DNA of 64,000 nucleotides from Muribaculaceae bacterium (GTDB lineage: Bacteria; Bacteroidota; Bacteroidia; Bacteroidales; Muribaculaceae): positions 62,001 to 126,000 of the forward strand of contig JAGBIJ010000062.1 in the NCBI GenBank assembly GCA_017935045.1, given 5' to 3'. Below the pieces are notes generated by a model. The model was not told the DNA's origin, searched no databases, and worked only from the letters and a program-made list of their open reading frames with translations. Below, piece by piece: positions 19,435 to 27,685 of this stretch; position 1 is the first letter of the stretch; each line of letters begins with the position of its first letter. Made by a program: the position numbers and the translations under genes.

Positions 19435-20496
19435 ATGAGACTCGCGTATTATCCGCTGACCCTTCACTTCAAGTCCCCGGCAGGCACATCGCGGGGAGTG
19501 ATGCGCATCAAGCAGACATACCTGCTCAAACTCTGGGACGAAACTGCTCCGGAACGATATGGTGTAGGCGAGGCCGCCGTATTCGACGGACTGAGCAAAG
19601 AGGCCGACGGCCGATACGAGTATAAACTGGTGGAGCTGCTGGCCAATATCGCACTCGGGCGCTCCACCGACCTTACCGACTGGCCGTCGATACGCTTCGG
19701 GCTGGAGCAGGCCATACGCGACTTCTCGACCGGAGGCCGCGGACTCTACTATCCATCCCCCTTTACCGAGGGAAAGTCTGAGATAGAAATCAACGGTCTG
19801 GTCTGGATGGGAGACATCGATACCATGATGGCGCGTCTGGAAGAAAAAATCGAATCGGGATTTCACTGCATAAAGCTGAAGATAGGCGCTTTGGACTTCC
19901 GTCAGGAGATGCGTATGCTTGAAGCCATACGCAGCCGTTTCGATGCCGCCGCACTGGAGATACGCGTAGACGCCAACGGGGCTTTCACGATGGACAACGC
20001 GCTGCCGGCTCTCCACATACTGAGCGGCTATGAAGTCCACTCTATAGAGCAGCCCATAAAGGCCGGCCAATGGGAGATGATGCGCTTCCTGTGCGATGTC
20101 TCCCGGGTGCCGATAGCTCTCGACGAGGAGCTGATAGGACTGAACCGGCGCGAGCAGAAAATCGCAATGCTCGACACCATACATCCGGCCTGGATAGTAC
20201 TGAAGCCGGCGCTGTGCGGAGGTTTCTCAGGTGCGGAGGAATGGATTGCCCTGGCCGAAGAAAGAGGCATCGGATGGTGGGTCACATCGGCGCTGGAATG
20301 TAATGTAGGGCTGTCAGCTCTCGCCCAATGGACTGCCACTCTCGGAGTGAAGATGCCGCAGGGACTCGGCACAGGCCAGCTCTATACCGACAATTTCCCC
20401 TCGCCGCTTATCTTGGATGGCGACCGGCTGCGCTTCAATCCGGCTGCCATGGGCGGCGACCGGAAAGCGCTTAACAATCTGGATTGGCGCGAATAG
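19435..20496 (+). CDS. menC: o-Succinylbenzoate synthase
   Basis: 353-residue enolase-superfamily enzyme dehydrating SHCHC to o-succinylbenzoate. The catalytic/metal residues appear in order: KLKIGALDF (KxK-type strand), VDANGAF (Asp), SIEQPI (Glu), ALDEELIG (Asp/Glu) and VLKPALCGG (Lys). The order in the operon is MenD-B-C-E, so menC follows menB, as in other Bacteroidetes. No menH gene is present here; many Bacteroidetes clusters lack a recognisable one. Confidence 0.94.
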   Translation: MRLAYYPLTLHFKSPAGTSRGVMRIKQTYLLKLWDETAPERYGVGEAAVFDGLSKEADGRYEYKLVELLANIALGRSTDLTDWPSIRFGLEQAIRDFSTGGRGLYYPSPFTEGKSEIEINGLVWMGDIDTMMARLEEKIESGFHCIKLKIGALDFRQEMRMLEAIRSRFDAAALEIRVDANGAFTMDNALPALHILSGYEVHSIEQPIKAGQWEMMRFLCDVSRVPIALDEELIGLNRREQKIAMLDTIHPAWIVLKPALCGGFSGAEEWIALAEERGIGWWVTSALECNVGLSALAQWTATLGVKMPQGLGTGQLYTDNFPSPLILDGDRLRFNPAAMGGDRKALNNLDWRE

Positions 20497-20501
20497 GCTT
20501 T

Positions 20502-21488
20502 ATGAATGACTTTGACAGGGAGATAACTGAATTCAGAGACGAATGGCTCGGATCCGGCGACTGCATCGTGGCGCGCACGTCGGGCTCGACAGGCGCTCCA
20601 CGCCCGATTTTACTGCCGAAGACCTTTGTCAGAGAGTCGGCGCGACGCAGTATCCGGCATTTTGGGCTGGACAGTTCTTCGACCCTGATGATGAGTATGT
20701 CGCCGCAATACATAGCGGCTAAAATGATGATTGTACGCGCATGCGAGGCGCAGTGCCGCCTTGTGGCGCTGCCCCCCTCCTCTAAGCCGGCCCTCCCCGG
20801 AAATCTGAAAAACATATCTCTGCTCTCAGCTGTCCCGGCCCAGATAGAGGGCTACGCGCGCGCGCTTGCCGCATCCGGCTCTCCGAGTGTGGACCATCTG
20901 CTTCTGGGCGGCAGTCCGCTTACAGATAGTCAGCGCGAACAGAGCGTCAGGCTCGCCGACAATGTCTGGGAGTCATACGGCATGACCGAGACAGCCTCCC
21001 ATGTCGCTCTGCGCCGCGTAACGCCGCATACGGCAGTCCCGTTCGTGACACTTGAAGGCATCACTGTCAGCACAGACTCCAGGAACTGTCTGATCATAGA
21101 TATTCCCGGACACGGAAAGACCGTAACCAACGATGTGGCCCGCATCCGCTCCGGGCGCGAATTTGAGATTCTGGGGCGCTACGACAATGTACTGATATGC
21201 GGAGGCATAAAAGTGCATCCTGAGGCCGTGGAAGCCGCGCTCGCGCCTTTCTTCAGCGGCATAGGAGACTTCTATGTCACCTCACGCAGCCACCCCCTGT
21301 GGGGAGAGCAGACGGTAGTGGTGCTGGAGACGGACACTGCGGCTACAGCCGCCCTGGAGCTGGAGATGGCAGCATACATAGCCACCCGCACATCGCTCAA
21401 CAAGGCGGAGCGCCCACGCTGCATCATAGCCGTCCCCAGTCTGGAGCGTACTGATTCAGGCAAGCTGAAACGCATAAAAATGCAGTAG
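20502..21488 (+). CDS. menE: o-Succinylbenzoate-CoA ligase (short form)
   Basis: 328-residue AMP-forming acyl-CoA synthetase that activates o-succinylbenzoate with CoA. The P-loop motif is VARTSGSTGAPRPILLPK, the adenylate-binding motif is WESYGMTETASHVALRR, and the C-terminal catalytic Lys region is RTDSGKLKRIKMQ. It is clearly shorter than proteobacterial MenE (about 450 residues), with the N-terminal domain trimmed; the residues needed for catalysis remain. ATG at 20502 lies 5 nt after the menC stop. The gene is convergent with the nitroreductase gene with only 5 nt between the stops. Confidence 0.9.
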   Translation: MNDFDREITEFRDEWLGSGDCIVARTSGSTGAPRPILLPKTFVRESARRSIRHFGLDSSSTLMMSMSPQYIAAKMMIVRACEAQCRLVALPPSSKPALPGNLKNISLLSAVPAQIEGYARALAASGSPSVDHLLLGGSPLTDSQREQSVRLADNVWESYGMTETASHVALRRVTPHTAVPFVTLEGITVSTDSRNCLIIDIPGHGKTVTNDVARIRSGREFEILGRYDNVLICGGIKVHPEAVEAALAPFFSGIGDFYVTSRSHPLWGEQTVVVLETDTAATAALELEMAAYIATRTSLNKAERPRCIIAVPSLERTDSGKLKRIKMQ

Positions 21489-21493
21489 CCCGA

Positions 21494-22093
21494 TTAGACT
21501 ATCAATTCATCAAGAGGCCTTTTGGGTACATGATGCACGCCGTCGGCCGTACGGTAATACTTGAAGTCTGCCTCACGCGTGCCGTCCATATCCTCGATAA
21601 CCACGGTCTCCGCCGGATAGCCCAGCGCCAGCACATAGCGCGGCTCAAGATAATCAGGCAAAGCAAGCGTATCCTTGACAGCCGCCCTGTCAAAACTCTT
21701 TATTATGCAGTTGGCGATTCCGAGGGCTGTCGCTCCCAGAGTTATGGCCTGGAGCTGCAATCCATCGTCACACAGACAGTTGGCGCCAAAACTGGTATCC
21801 AGCAGCTGCACCATGTAGGCAGCCGGACGCTCTCCGGGAGCCGGCCCGTCCCAATCCTTGAAATAACCCGCCCACGCCAGAGACGTAAACAGGCGTCCGC
21901 GTATGCCGGCATCGCATACCAGCCGATAACGCAGCGGCTGCGCATTGCGGCCGGATGCGGTAAAACGGCATAATTCCACCAACGAGCGCAACGTATCCGG
22001 ACCTATCTTCCTGCCCTCGTCAAACCTTCTGCAGGTGCGGTCCGCTCTCAGCAAATCGCGCAGAGCGGTAAAAGAAACTGTATTATCTTGCAT
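21494..22093 (-). CDS. Nitroreductase-family flavoprotein
   Basis: 199-residue FMN-dependent oxidoreductase of the NADH-oxidase/nitroreductase fold. The N-terminal FMN-phosphate motif RADRTCRRFDEG and the FTASGRNAQPLRYRL motif are typical, as is LGATALGIANCIIKSF in the C-terminal half. The physiological substrate is unknown. It is convergent with menE. The upstream 200 nt has a TAACTTCG -7-like box (22143-22136), a one-base variant of TAnnTTTG that recurs before other genes in this window. Confidence 0.9.
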   Translation of the reverse strand: MQDNTVSFTALRDLLRADRTCRRFDEGRKIGPDTLRSLVELCRFTASGRNAQPLRYRLVCDAGIRGRLFTSLAWAGYFKDWDGPAPGERPAAYMVQLLDTSFGANCLCDDGLQLQAITLGATALGIANCIIKSFDRAAVKDTLALPDYLEPRYVLALGYPAETVVIEDMDGTREADFKYYRTADGVHHVPKRPLDELIV

Positions 22094-22208
22094 AAGATGT
22101 GAATGTTTTGCTGTTTAAAAAATACTATGACACCACGAAGTTACGATAAAATTTCGACAAAAGGTAATTTTTAAACCTTGTAAACGGGTAGATTCCGTTT
22201 ATTTTTAT

Positions 22209-22216
22209 TATATTTG
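22209..22216 (+). promoter_or_regulatory. Predicted -7 box of the mce-mmd operon
   Basis: TATATTTG matches TAnnTTTG. No TTTG stands at ideal spacing; CTTG (22177-22180) is 28 nt away. Predicted start point about 22221, leader about 77 nt. Confidence 0.5.
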
Positions 22217-22229
22217 CACCGAATTAAGG

Positions 22230-22252
22230 CGCCCCGTCCGCCAGACGCGGCG
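22230..22252 (+). promoter_or_regulatory. Hairpin at the 5' end of the mce mRNA leader
   Basis: Arms 22230-22238 and 22244-22252 form a 9-bp stem with one mismatch around the loop CGCCA, starting about 9 nt into the predicted transcript. It may stabilise the message or be regulatory. No known riboswitch family was recognised. Confidence 0.45.
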
Positions 22253-22297
22253 ACAAATACAAATCAACCACATATAACCTTATAATAATCTGAGGAA

Positions 22298-22720
22298 ATG
22301 AAGATTTCACACATCGAACACATCGGCATAGCCGTACCCAATCTGGATGAAGCCATCGCTTATTACGAGAACGTACTCGGTCTGAAATGCTACAAGAAAG
22401 AAGTAGTGGAGGACCAGAAAGTGACCACTGCGTTCATAAAGGTAGGCGACGTTAAGATCGAGCTGCTTGAGGCTACGTCCCCCGACAGCACCATAGCCAA
22501 ATTCATAGAGAAAAACGGCGGCAAAGGCGGCATGCACCACATGGCTTTCGCTGTAGAAGACGGTGTGGCTGAAGCGCTTGCCGAAGCCGAGGGCAAGGGC
22601 GTGCGTCTGATAGACAAGGCTCCCCGCCAGGGTGCCGACGGACTGCACATAGCGTTCCTGCATCCCAAGTGTACGCAGGCCGTGCTTACTGAACTCTGCG
22701 AAGACCCCGCAAAGAAATAA
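22298..22720 (+). CDS. mce: Methylmalonyl-CoA epimerase
   Basis: 140-residue vicinal-oxygen-chelate (glyoxalase-fold) enzyme that interconverts (R)- and (S)-methylmalonyl-CoA between the mutase and the decarboxylase. Two beta-alpha-beta-beta-beta repeats are seen. Metal-binding residues fit: His in HIEHIGIAVPN, Glu in VKIELLEATSP, His in GGMHHMAFAVED and Glu near the C-terminus in TELCEDP. It is the first gene of the operon with the decarboxylase subunits; mutAB is 15-19 kb away on the opposite strand. Confidence 0.97.
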   Translation: MKISHIEHIGIAVPNLDEAIAYYENVLGLKCYKKEVVEDQKVTTAFIKVGDVKIELLEATSPDSTIAKFIEKNGGKGGMHHMAFAVEDGVAEALAEAEGKGVRLIDKAPRQGADGLHIAFLHPKCTQAVLTELCEDPAKK

Positions 22721-22813
22721 TGAATCCCATACAGATAGCCCGTATCGTTGAGACAGCCCTCAGTGGTACGGGCAATCTACGAAATATGCAATCAAATATC
22801 CAATAATATCGAC

Positions 22814-24370
22814 ATGAGCAAACAGACTGAAAAGATCCAAGAGCTTATAGACAAGCGCGCGGAAGCCCGCCTCGGCGGCGGCGAGAAAGCCATTGACAAA
22901 CAGCACCAGAAGGGCAAATACACCGCCCGTGAGCGTATCGCCCAGCTGCTGGACGAAGGTTCCTTCGAAGAGCTGGACATGTTCGTTACCTATCGCTGCA
23001 CCAACTTCGGCATGGGCGAGAAGAAGCACCCGCTCGGCGACGGCGTAGTGACAGGCTTCGGTACCGTGGAAGGCCGTCTGGTCTACGTATTCGCACAAGA
23101 CTTTACCGTACTCGGCGGCTCTCTGTCCGAGACCATGGCACAGAAGATATGCAAGGTCATGGATCTGGCCATGAAGATGGGCGCTCCCGTCATCGGCCTC
23201 AACGACTCGGGCGGCGCACGTATCCAGGAAGGCGTCAACGCATTGGCCGGCTATGCCGAGATTTTCCAGCGTAACATCCTCGCCTCCGGCGTCGTTCCCC
23301 AGATTTCCGCTATCCTCGGCCCCTGCGCCGGCGGCGCTGTCTACAGCCCCGCCCTGACAGACTTCACTATCATGGCCAAGGGTATCTCCTATATGTTCCT
23401 GACAGGTCCGTCGGTAGTGAAGACTGTGACCGGCGAAGACGTGACTCAGGAGCAGCTCGGCGGCGCATCGGTACACGCTACCAAGAGCGGCGTGACTCAC
23501 TTCGCAGCCGAAGACGGCGAGGACGCCATCCGCATCGTGCGCAAGCTCCTCAGCTACATACCCCAGAACAACCTTGAGGAAACACCCCTCATGCCCTGCG
23601 ACGACCCCATCGACCGTCTGGAAGACAGCCTCAACGAGATTATCCCCGATAACCCCAACAAGGCCTACGACATGTACGAGGTAATCGGCGCCATCATCGA
23701 CAACGGTGAGTTCCTGGAGATACAGAAGGACTATGCCAAGAACATCATCGTAGGCTTCGCCCGCATGAACGGTCAGGCCGTAGGCGTGGTTGCCAACCAG
23801 CCCCGCGTGCTGGCCGGCGTACTGGACTCCAACGCCTCCCGTAAGGGCGCGCGCTTCGTACGCTTCTGCGATGCCTTCAACATTCCTCTGGTAACGCTCG
23901 TCGACGTGCCCGGATTCCTCCCCGGCACCGGCCAGGAATACAACGGCGTCATCCTCCACGGCGCAAAACTGCTCTACGCCTACGGCGAGGCTACAGTGCC
24001 CAAGGTAACCGTGACACTGCGCAAGAGCTACGGCGGCTCGCATATCGTGATGAGCTGCAAGCAGCTGCGTGGCGACATGAACTACGCATGGCCGTCGGCC
24101 GAAATAGCCGTGATGGGCGCCGCCGGCGCTGCCGGCGTACTCTACGCCAAGGCCGCCAAAGAGGCTGCAGACCCGAAGGCATTCATCAAGGAGAAGGAAG
24201 ACGAGTACACCAAGCTCTTCGCCAATCCCTACAACGCCGCCAAATACGGCTACATCGATGACGTCATCGAGCCCCGCAACACCCGCTTCCGCGTAATCCG
24301 CGCTCTGCAGATGCTGGCTACCAAGAAGCTGACCAACCCTGCCAAGAAGCACGGCAATATACCTCTCTAA
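22814..24370 (+). CDS. mmdA: Methylmalonyl-CoA decarboxylase / propionyl-CoA carboxylase carboxyltransferase subunit
   Basis: 518-residue biotin-dependent carboxyltransferase that moves CO2 from (S)-methylmalonyl-CoA to biotin, releasing propionyl-CoA. It has duplicated crotonase-like halves: an N-terminal acyl-CoA site (GGAKI-type [30 protein letters not shown]) and a C-terminal biotin site ([33 protein letters not shown]). The ATG at 22814 ([18 protein letters not shown]) is chosen; upstream in-frame codons are leader. Because oadG-, biotin-carrier- and beta-subunit genes follow, a sodium-pumping decarboxylase is more likely than a carboxylase; no biotin carboxylase gene is seen here. Confidence 0.96.
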   Translation: MSKQTEKIQELIDKRAEARLGGGEKAIDKQHQKGKYTARERIAQLLDEGSFEELDMFVTYRCTNFGMGEKKHPLGDGVVTGFGTVEGRLVYVFAQDFTVLGGSLSETMAQKICKVMDLAMKMGAPVIGLNDSGGARIQEGVNALAGYAEIFQRNILASGVVPQISAILGPCAGGAVYSPALTDFTIMAKGISYMFLTGPSVVKTVTGEDVTQEQLGGASVHATKSGVTHFAAEDGEDAIRIVRKLLSYIPQNNLEETPLMPCDDPIDRLEDSLNEIIPDNPNKAYDMYEVIGAIIDNGEFLEIQKDYAKNIIVGFARMNGQAVGVVANQPRVLAGVLDSNASRKGARFVRFCDAFNIPLVTLVDVPGFLPGTGQEYNGVILHGAKLLYAYGEATVPKVTVTLRKSYGGSHIVMSCKQLRGDMNYAWPSAEIAVMGAAGAAGVLYAKAAKEAADPKAFIKEKEDEYTKLFANPYNAAKYGYIDDVIEPRNTRFRVIRALQMLATKKLTNPAKKHGNIPL

Positions 24371-24382
24371 TATAGACTTTTA

Positions 24383-24416
24383 CCGCTCCGACGGCGTCGT
24401 TGCGCCGCCGGAGCGG
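24383..24416 (+). promoter_or_regulatory. Strong GC-rich hairpin between mmdA and the gamma-subunit gene
   Basis: A 14-nt arm (24383 onward, CCGCTCCG then CGGCG) pairs with CGCCG and CGGAGCGG ending at 24416, with single-nucleotide bulges. No T-run follows, so it is probably an mRNA-processing or 3'-protecting element, not a simple terminator. It could let mmdA be made in excess of the membrane subunits. Confidence 0.6.
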
Positions 24417-24436
24417 CAAATCTAAAACCACAAGAT

Positions 24437-25027
24437 ATGAAGAAAATATTATTGACTCTCGCCATAGCCGCCACAGCCGTCTGCGCCACTCCGGTATTCG
24501 CTCAGGACGCCGAGAACTCAGCTCCCGAAGCTACGGTGGAGAAAGCCGTGGTCACAGAGGACGGAGACAATGTTACCATCGTCTACAAAGGCGAGACCCT
24601 GAGTCTACCTTCCGAAGACTACCAGGCGCAGAAAGACAGAAACCTCTCTGACGAGAAGATAGCCAAAAACACACGTATCGACCAGGCTGACGGCGACGGT
24701 ATCGGCGTGACAATCATGTCCATGTGCATCGTGCTTTTGGCTCTCATCGTACTCAGCATCCTGTTCATGATATTCGGCAACGTCTTCGCCCGCAAGCAGA
24801 GCCGACAGAAGAAAGAGGCTCACGGACTGCCCGACCATGCCGAAGAAGAAGACCATGATTCCGGCGAGGTAATCGCCGCCATCGCCATGGCTCTGGACGA
24901 GCATTTCAACTCAAAGCACGACCTTGAGGACACCGTGCTTACCATCCGCCGCATGAAGCGCGCATACTCTCCCTGGAACTCCAAAATCTACAACATGCGC
25001 GAGCTGCCCGCCCGGCCTCGCCACTAA
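24437..25027 (+). CDS. OadG-family decarboxylase subunit with signal peptide and extra domain
   Basis: 196-residue small subunit of the sodium-pumping decarboxylase. Residues 1-22 look like a cleavable signal peptide (ending ATPVFAQ), followed by an acidic exported stretch of about 70 residues, a single transmembrane helix (about 94-118: VTIMSMCIVLLALIVLSILF) and a charged cytoplasmic tail with AAIAMALDEHF, a conserved OadG-like segment. Typical OadG proteins are about 80-100 residues and lack the exported part. The gene sits between mmdA and the biotin carrier gene, so its role as an assembly/anchor subunit is inferred from context and topology. Confidence 0.78.
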   Translation: MKKILLTLAIAATAVCATPVFAQDAENSAPEATVEKAVVTEDGDNVTIVYKGETLSLPSEDYQAQKDRNLSDEKIAKNTRIDQADGDGIGVTIMSMCIVLLALIVLSILFMIFGNVFARKQSRQKKEAHGLPDHAEEEDHDSGEVIAAIAMALDEHFNSKHDLEDTVLTIRRMKRAYSPWNSKIYNMRELPARPRH

Positions 25028-25053
25028 TCAACTACTAAACACCGATTACTGAC

Positions 25054-25497
25054 ATGAAAGAATACAAGTATAAGATCAACGGTATGAAGTTTACCGTAGC
25101 TGTCGGCGATATTGACGGCGACACTGTGAAAGTAGAGGTCAACGGCACTCCCTACAAAGTAGAACTCGATGAAAGCCAGAAGAGCAAAATCTCTCCTGTA
25201 GCAGCGCCCAAACGCCCGGCCGCAGCTCCGCGCACAAGCACCGGCGAGAAAGTGATTGCAAAGCCTGCCGCCTCTTCCGCCGGCGCATCCGCTGTCAAGA
25301 GCCCGCTGCCCGGTACCATCATGAGCTTCAACGTAAAAGTCGGAGACACCGTCAACGCCGGAGACACCGTATGCATCCTTGAGGCCATGAAGATGGAGAA
25401 CGACGTACACACTACAGTAGGCGGCACCGTAAAGCAGATACTGGTCAATGTAGGCGACTCCGTGCTTGAGGGCAACGACATCATGATTATTGAGTAA
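25054..25497 (+). CDS. Biotin carboxyl carrier subunit of the decarboxylase
   Basis: 147-residue biotinyl-domain protein. The N-terminal half is beta-rich (KYKINGMKFTVAVGDIDGD), then an Ala/Pro/Ser-rich flexible hinge at residues 50-85, then the biotinyl domain with the biotinylation motif EAMKMEN (Lys about residue 113). It shuttles CO2-biotin from MmdA to the membrane beta subunit. It lies 26 nt after the gamma-subunit gene, and its stop precedes the beta-subunit ATG by 22 nt. Confidence 0.95.
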   Translation: MKEYKYKINGMKFTVAVGDIDGDTVKVEVNGTPYKVELDESQKSKISPVAAPKRPAAAPRTSTGEKVIAKPAASSAGASAVKSPLPGTIMSFNVKVGDTVNAGDTVCILEAMKMENDVHTTVGGTVKQILVNVGDSVLEGNDIMIIE

Positions 25498-25519
25498 TAC
25501 TCCCATCAATATTCCGATT

Positions 25520-26686
25520 ATGATTCTTGCTGCAACATCTTTCGGAACGTTTATGAGCGAAAGCCTCCAAACGTTCTGGCAATTCACAGGTTTTGCCAAC
25601 TGTGAATACACCAATCTTATAATGCTCGCAGTAGGCTGTTTCTTCCTCTGGCTCGCCATAAAGAAGAATTTCGAGCCTCTGCTCCTTGTGCCCATCGGCT
25701 TCGGTATGCTGATAGGCAATATTCCCTTCATGCCCGGCATGGAGATAGGCATATATGAAGAGGGCTCCGTACTCAACATACTGTACAACGGCGTGGAGCG
25801 CGGCTGGTATCCCCCCCTGATTTTCCTCGGCATCGGCGCCATGACCGACTTCTCGTCGCTGCTGGCCAACCCGAAGCTCATGGTAATCGGCGCATGCGCC
25901 CAGTTCGGTATCTTCGGCGCATACATCCTCTCGCTGCTGCTCGGCATGGACCCGCTGTCCGCAGGTTGCGTCGCCATCATCGGCGGAGCCGACGGCCCGA
26001 CAGCCATCTTCCTGACCTCAAAGCTCAATCCCACCCTGCTGGGCGCCGTAGCCGTGTCGGCATATTCCTATATGGCTCTGATTCCGCTGATTCAGCCCCC
26101 ATTGATGCGCCTGTTCACATCGAAGAAAGAGCGCCTTATCAAGATGAAGCCCGCACGCGTCGTAAGCCAGAACGAAAAGATACTGTTCCCCATCGTGGGT
26201 CTGGTGCTGACTTGCTTCGTAGTGCCCTCCGGCCTGCCCCTGCTCGGCATGCTCTTCTTCGGCAACCTGCTGCGTGAGAGCGGCGTGACCACCCGTCTGG
26301 CCAAGACTGCATCCAACGCCATGACCGACATAGTGACCATCCTGCTCGGTCTGACCGTAGGCGCGTCCACTCAGGCAAGCCGCTTCCTGACTACTGACAC
26401 CATCATCATCTTCGCGCTCGGCTTCGTAGCCTTCATCATAGCCTCCTCGGCAGGCGTGCTCTCCGTGAAGCTGTTCAATCTGTTCCTGCGCAAAGACAAG
26501 AAAATCAACCCGCTCATCGGTAACGCCGGTGTGTCCGCCGTACCTATGGCAGCCCGTATCTCCAACAACGTCGGTCTGGAATACGACCCCACCAACTACC
26601 TGCTCATGCACGCCATGGGTCCCAACGTAGCCGGTGTGATAGGCTCCGCTGTAGCAGCCGGTGTGCTGCTCAGCTTCCTGGGCTGA
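25520..26686 (+). CDS. Sodium-translocating decarboxylase beta subunit
   Basis: 388-residue polytopic membrane protein that decarboxylates carboxybiotin and exports sodium ions. Family signatures: FEPLLLVPIGFGMLIGNIPF, the cation-site loop GGADGPTAIFLTSKL, GNLLRESGVTTRL and GNAGVSAVPMAAR. About nine to eleven hydrophobic segments are seen. ATG at 25520 is preferred over a TTG at 25490 that overlaps the carrier gene; ATG at 25553 (MSESLQTFWQFTGF) also fits the usual family N-terminus and cannot be excluded. A strong terminator follows. The sodium gradient it makes could power the NSS transporter at 40.4 kb. Confidence 0.95.
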   Translation: MILAATSFGTFMSESLQTFWQFTGFANCEYTNLIMLAVGCFFLWLAIKKNFEPLLLVPIGFGMLIGNIPFMPGMEIGIYEEGSVLNILYNGVERGWYPPLIFLGIGAMTDFSSLLANPKLMVIGACAQFGIFGAYILSLLLGMDPLSAGCVAIIGGADGPTAIFLTSKLNPTLLGAVAVSAYSYMALIPLIQPPLMRLFTSKKERLIKMKPARVVSQNEKILFPIVGLVLTCFVVPSGLPLLGMLFFGNLLRESGVTTRLAKTASNAMTDIVTILLGLTVGASTQASRFLTTDTIIIFALGFVAFIIASSAGVLSVKLFNLFLRKDKKINPLIGNAGVSAVPMAARISNNVGLEYDPTNYLLMHAMGPNVAGVIGSAVAAGVLLSFLG

Positions 26687-26706
26687 TATACCTCCGTCAC
26701 TACGAC

Positions 26707-26753
26707 ATGATAAAATCCGGTCTCGCTCCTACGGCGAGGCCGGATTTTATCAT
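26707..26753 (+). terminator. Rho-independent terminator of the mce-mmd operon
   Basis: Long hairpin: GATAAAATCCGG plus CTCGC on the left pair with GCGAG plus CCGGATTTTATC on the right around the loop TCCTAC, with a few unpaired bases. It is AT-rich at its base and so nearly symmetrical; it could act in both directions. The remaining stretch to 26995 holds no gene or recognisable site. Confidence 0.8.
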
Positions 26754-26995
26754 ATCTTATACATGATTATAAAATAAATATCAGTTACCGAACTATTCCG
26801 CCTTACATGCGTTAATATATTGAAAGCGTTGCCAGACTCAGGCGCAGCCGCCTACGATTAAGTTGAAACCGGCTTCCGCTCCTCACAACCGGTCGAAATG
26901 TCAGTCAACCGAGTGAAATAGACAAAACCTCGCAAGGCATAATGACAGAATCGTAATGGCAGCTGTTCTAAACGCTATTTATGTGAGAACTCGCC

Positions 26996-27334
26996 ATGGT
27001 CACTCAAGAAGTAATAAAGGAAATCTACAAGCACTACAGCAAGCCGCCCAAAGATATGAGCGACCTGCGCATCCCCTATTTCCTGGATATGCTGAAGACT
27101 AACCATAATCTTGCAATCGCGGGCGACGAGATTATCAATCAAAACCTTGATGAGTTCAACCCCTTCCGCCGCTTCCTTACCCACCGCCTGACTGCGATTC
27201 TTGAATTTGAGAAAGTAGTCGCTTTTGTCTTCAATCGCCATATCATCTTCTTCGACAAGAATTCCCCAAACATGCACGTCCACTTCAAACCGGAGAAGCA
27301 GTCTTTCCTCTCTCGCCTTTTCGGCAGAAAATAA
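26996..27334 (+). CDS. Hypothetical protein, 112 residues
   Basis: Not recognised. A soluble, mixed-charge, probably alpha/beta protein with no signal peptide or transmembrane helix. It begins VTQEVIKEIYKHYSKPPKDM, has a central LRIPYFLDMLKTNHNLAI, and ends in a basic hydrophobic tail (KQSFLSRLFGRK) that could touch membrane or nucleic acid. The frame is supported by a normal residue composition and the absence of a competing frame. It stands alone, after a 309-nt gap that follows the mmd operon terminator, and upstream of a 35-codon membrane gene. Confidence 0.6.
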   Translation: MVTQEVIKEIYKHYSKPPKDMSDLRIPYFLDMLKTNHNLAIAGDEIINQNLDEFNPFRRFLTHRLTAILEFEKVVAFVFNRHIIFFDKNSPNMHVHFKPEKQSFLSRLFGRK

Positions 27335-27423
27335 GAGGCTATTTAAAAATCGACAGTCTCCAATCCCATTGTTTTTTATTTTTATTAAGACGTATGTGCT
27401 TCATTTCGGCACACGGGACGTTG

Positions 27424-27431
27424 TAACTTTG
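27424..27431 (+). promoter_or_regulatory. Predicted -7 box of the 35-residue membrane protein gene
   Basis: TAACTTTG matches TAnnTTTG, 28 nt before the ATG. A TTTC (27404-27407) lies 16 nt upstream, so the -33 element is weak. Confidence 0.5.
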
Positions 27432-27459
27432 CACCATAACAACAAAAACCAACAAAGCA

Positions 27460-27567
27460 ATGGATAAACCCAAAGTAATAAGAAAGCCTATACCTTACGG
27501 TCTGCTTGCCATCTATCTCATCGGGATTCTGCTAATAGCCCTGAACCTGAAGAACTATCTGCTCTGA
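27460..27567 (+). CDS. Single-pass membrane micropeptide, 35 residues
   Basis: ATG at 27460 opens a 35-codon frame: a basic N-terminus (MDKPKVIRKPIPYG) then one hydrophobic helix (LLAIYLIGILLIALNL) and a short end KNYLL. The positive-inside rule puts the N-terminus in the cytoplasm. It has its own -7 box at 27424 and lies in an otherwise empty gap. Small inner-membrane proteins often bind larger membrane complexes, but no partner can be named. Confidence 0.55.
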   Translation: MDKPKVIRKPIPYGLLAIYLIGILLIALNLKNYLL

Positions 27568-27613
27568 CGCTCGTCCGGACCCGCCGCTGCGATACAGAAA
27601 ATATCGCCGCATG

Positions 27614-27650
27614 AAAAAAGAAAAGCGGATACCCGTCGCGCGGTATCCGC
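27614..27650 (-). terminator. Rho-independent terminator after the pRiA4b ORF-3-like gene
   Basis: Perfect 9-bp stem GCGGATACC / GGTATCCGC (27625-27633 and 27642-27650). On the minus strand it is followed by TTTTCTTTTTT (plus 27614-27624). Confidence 0.85.
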
Positions 27651-27685
27651 AAAATCTTATCAGAGGCGTGTCTGGCCGACAGCTA

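Noticed and set aside
22760..24352. 530-codon open frame on minus
   Set aside because: Antisense shadow of mmdA.
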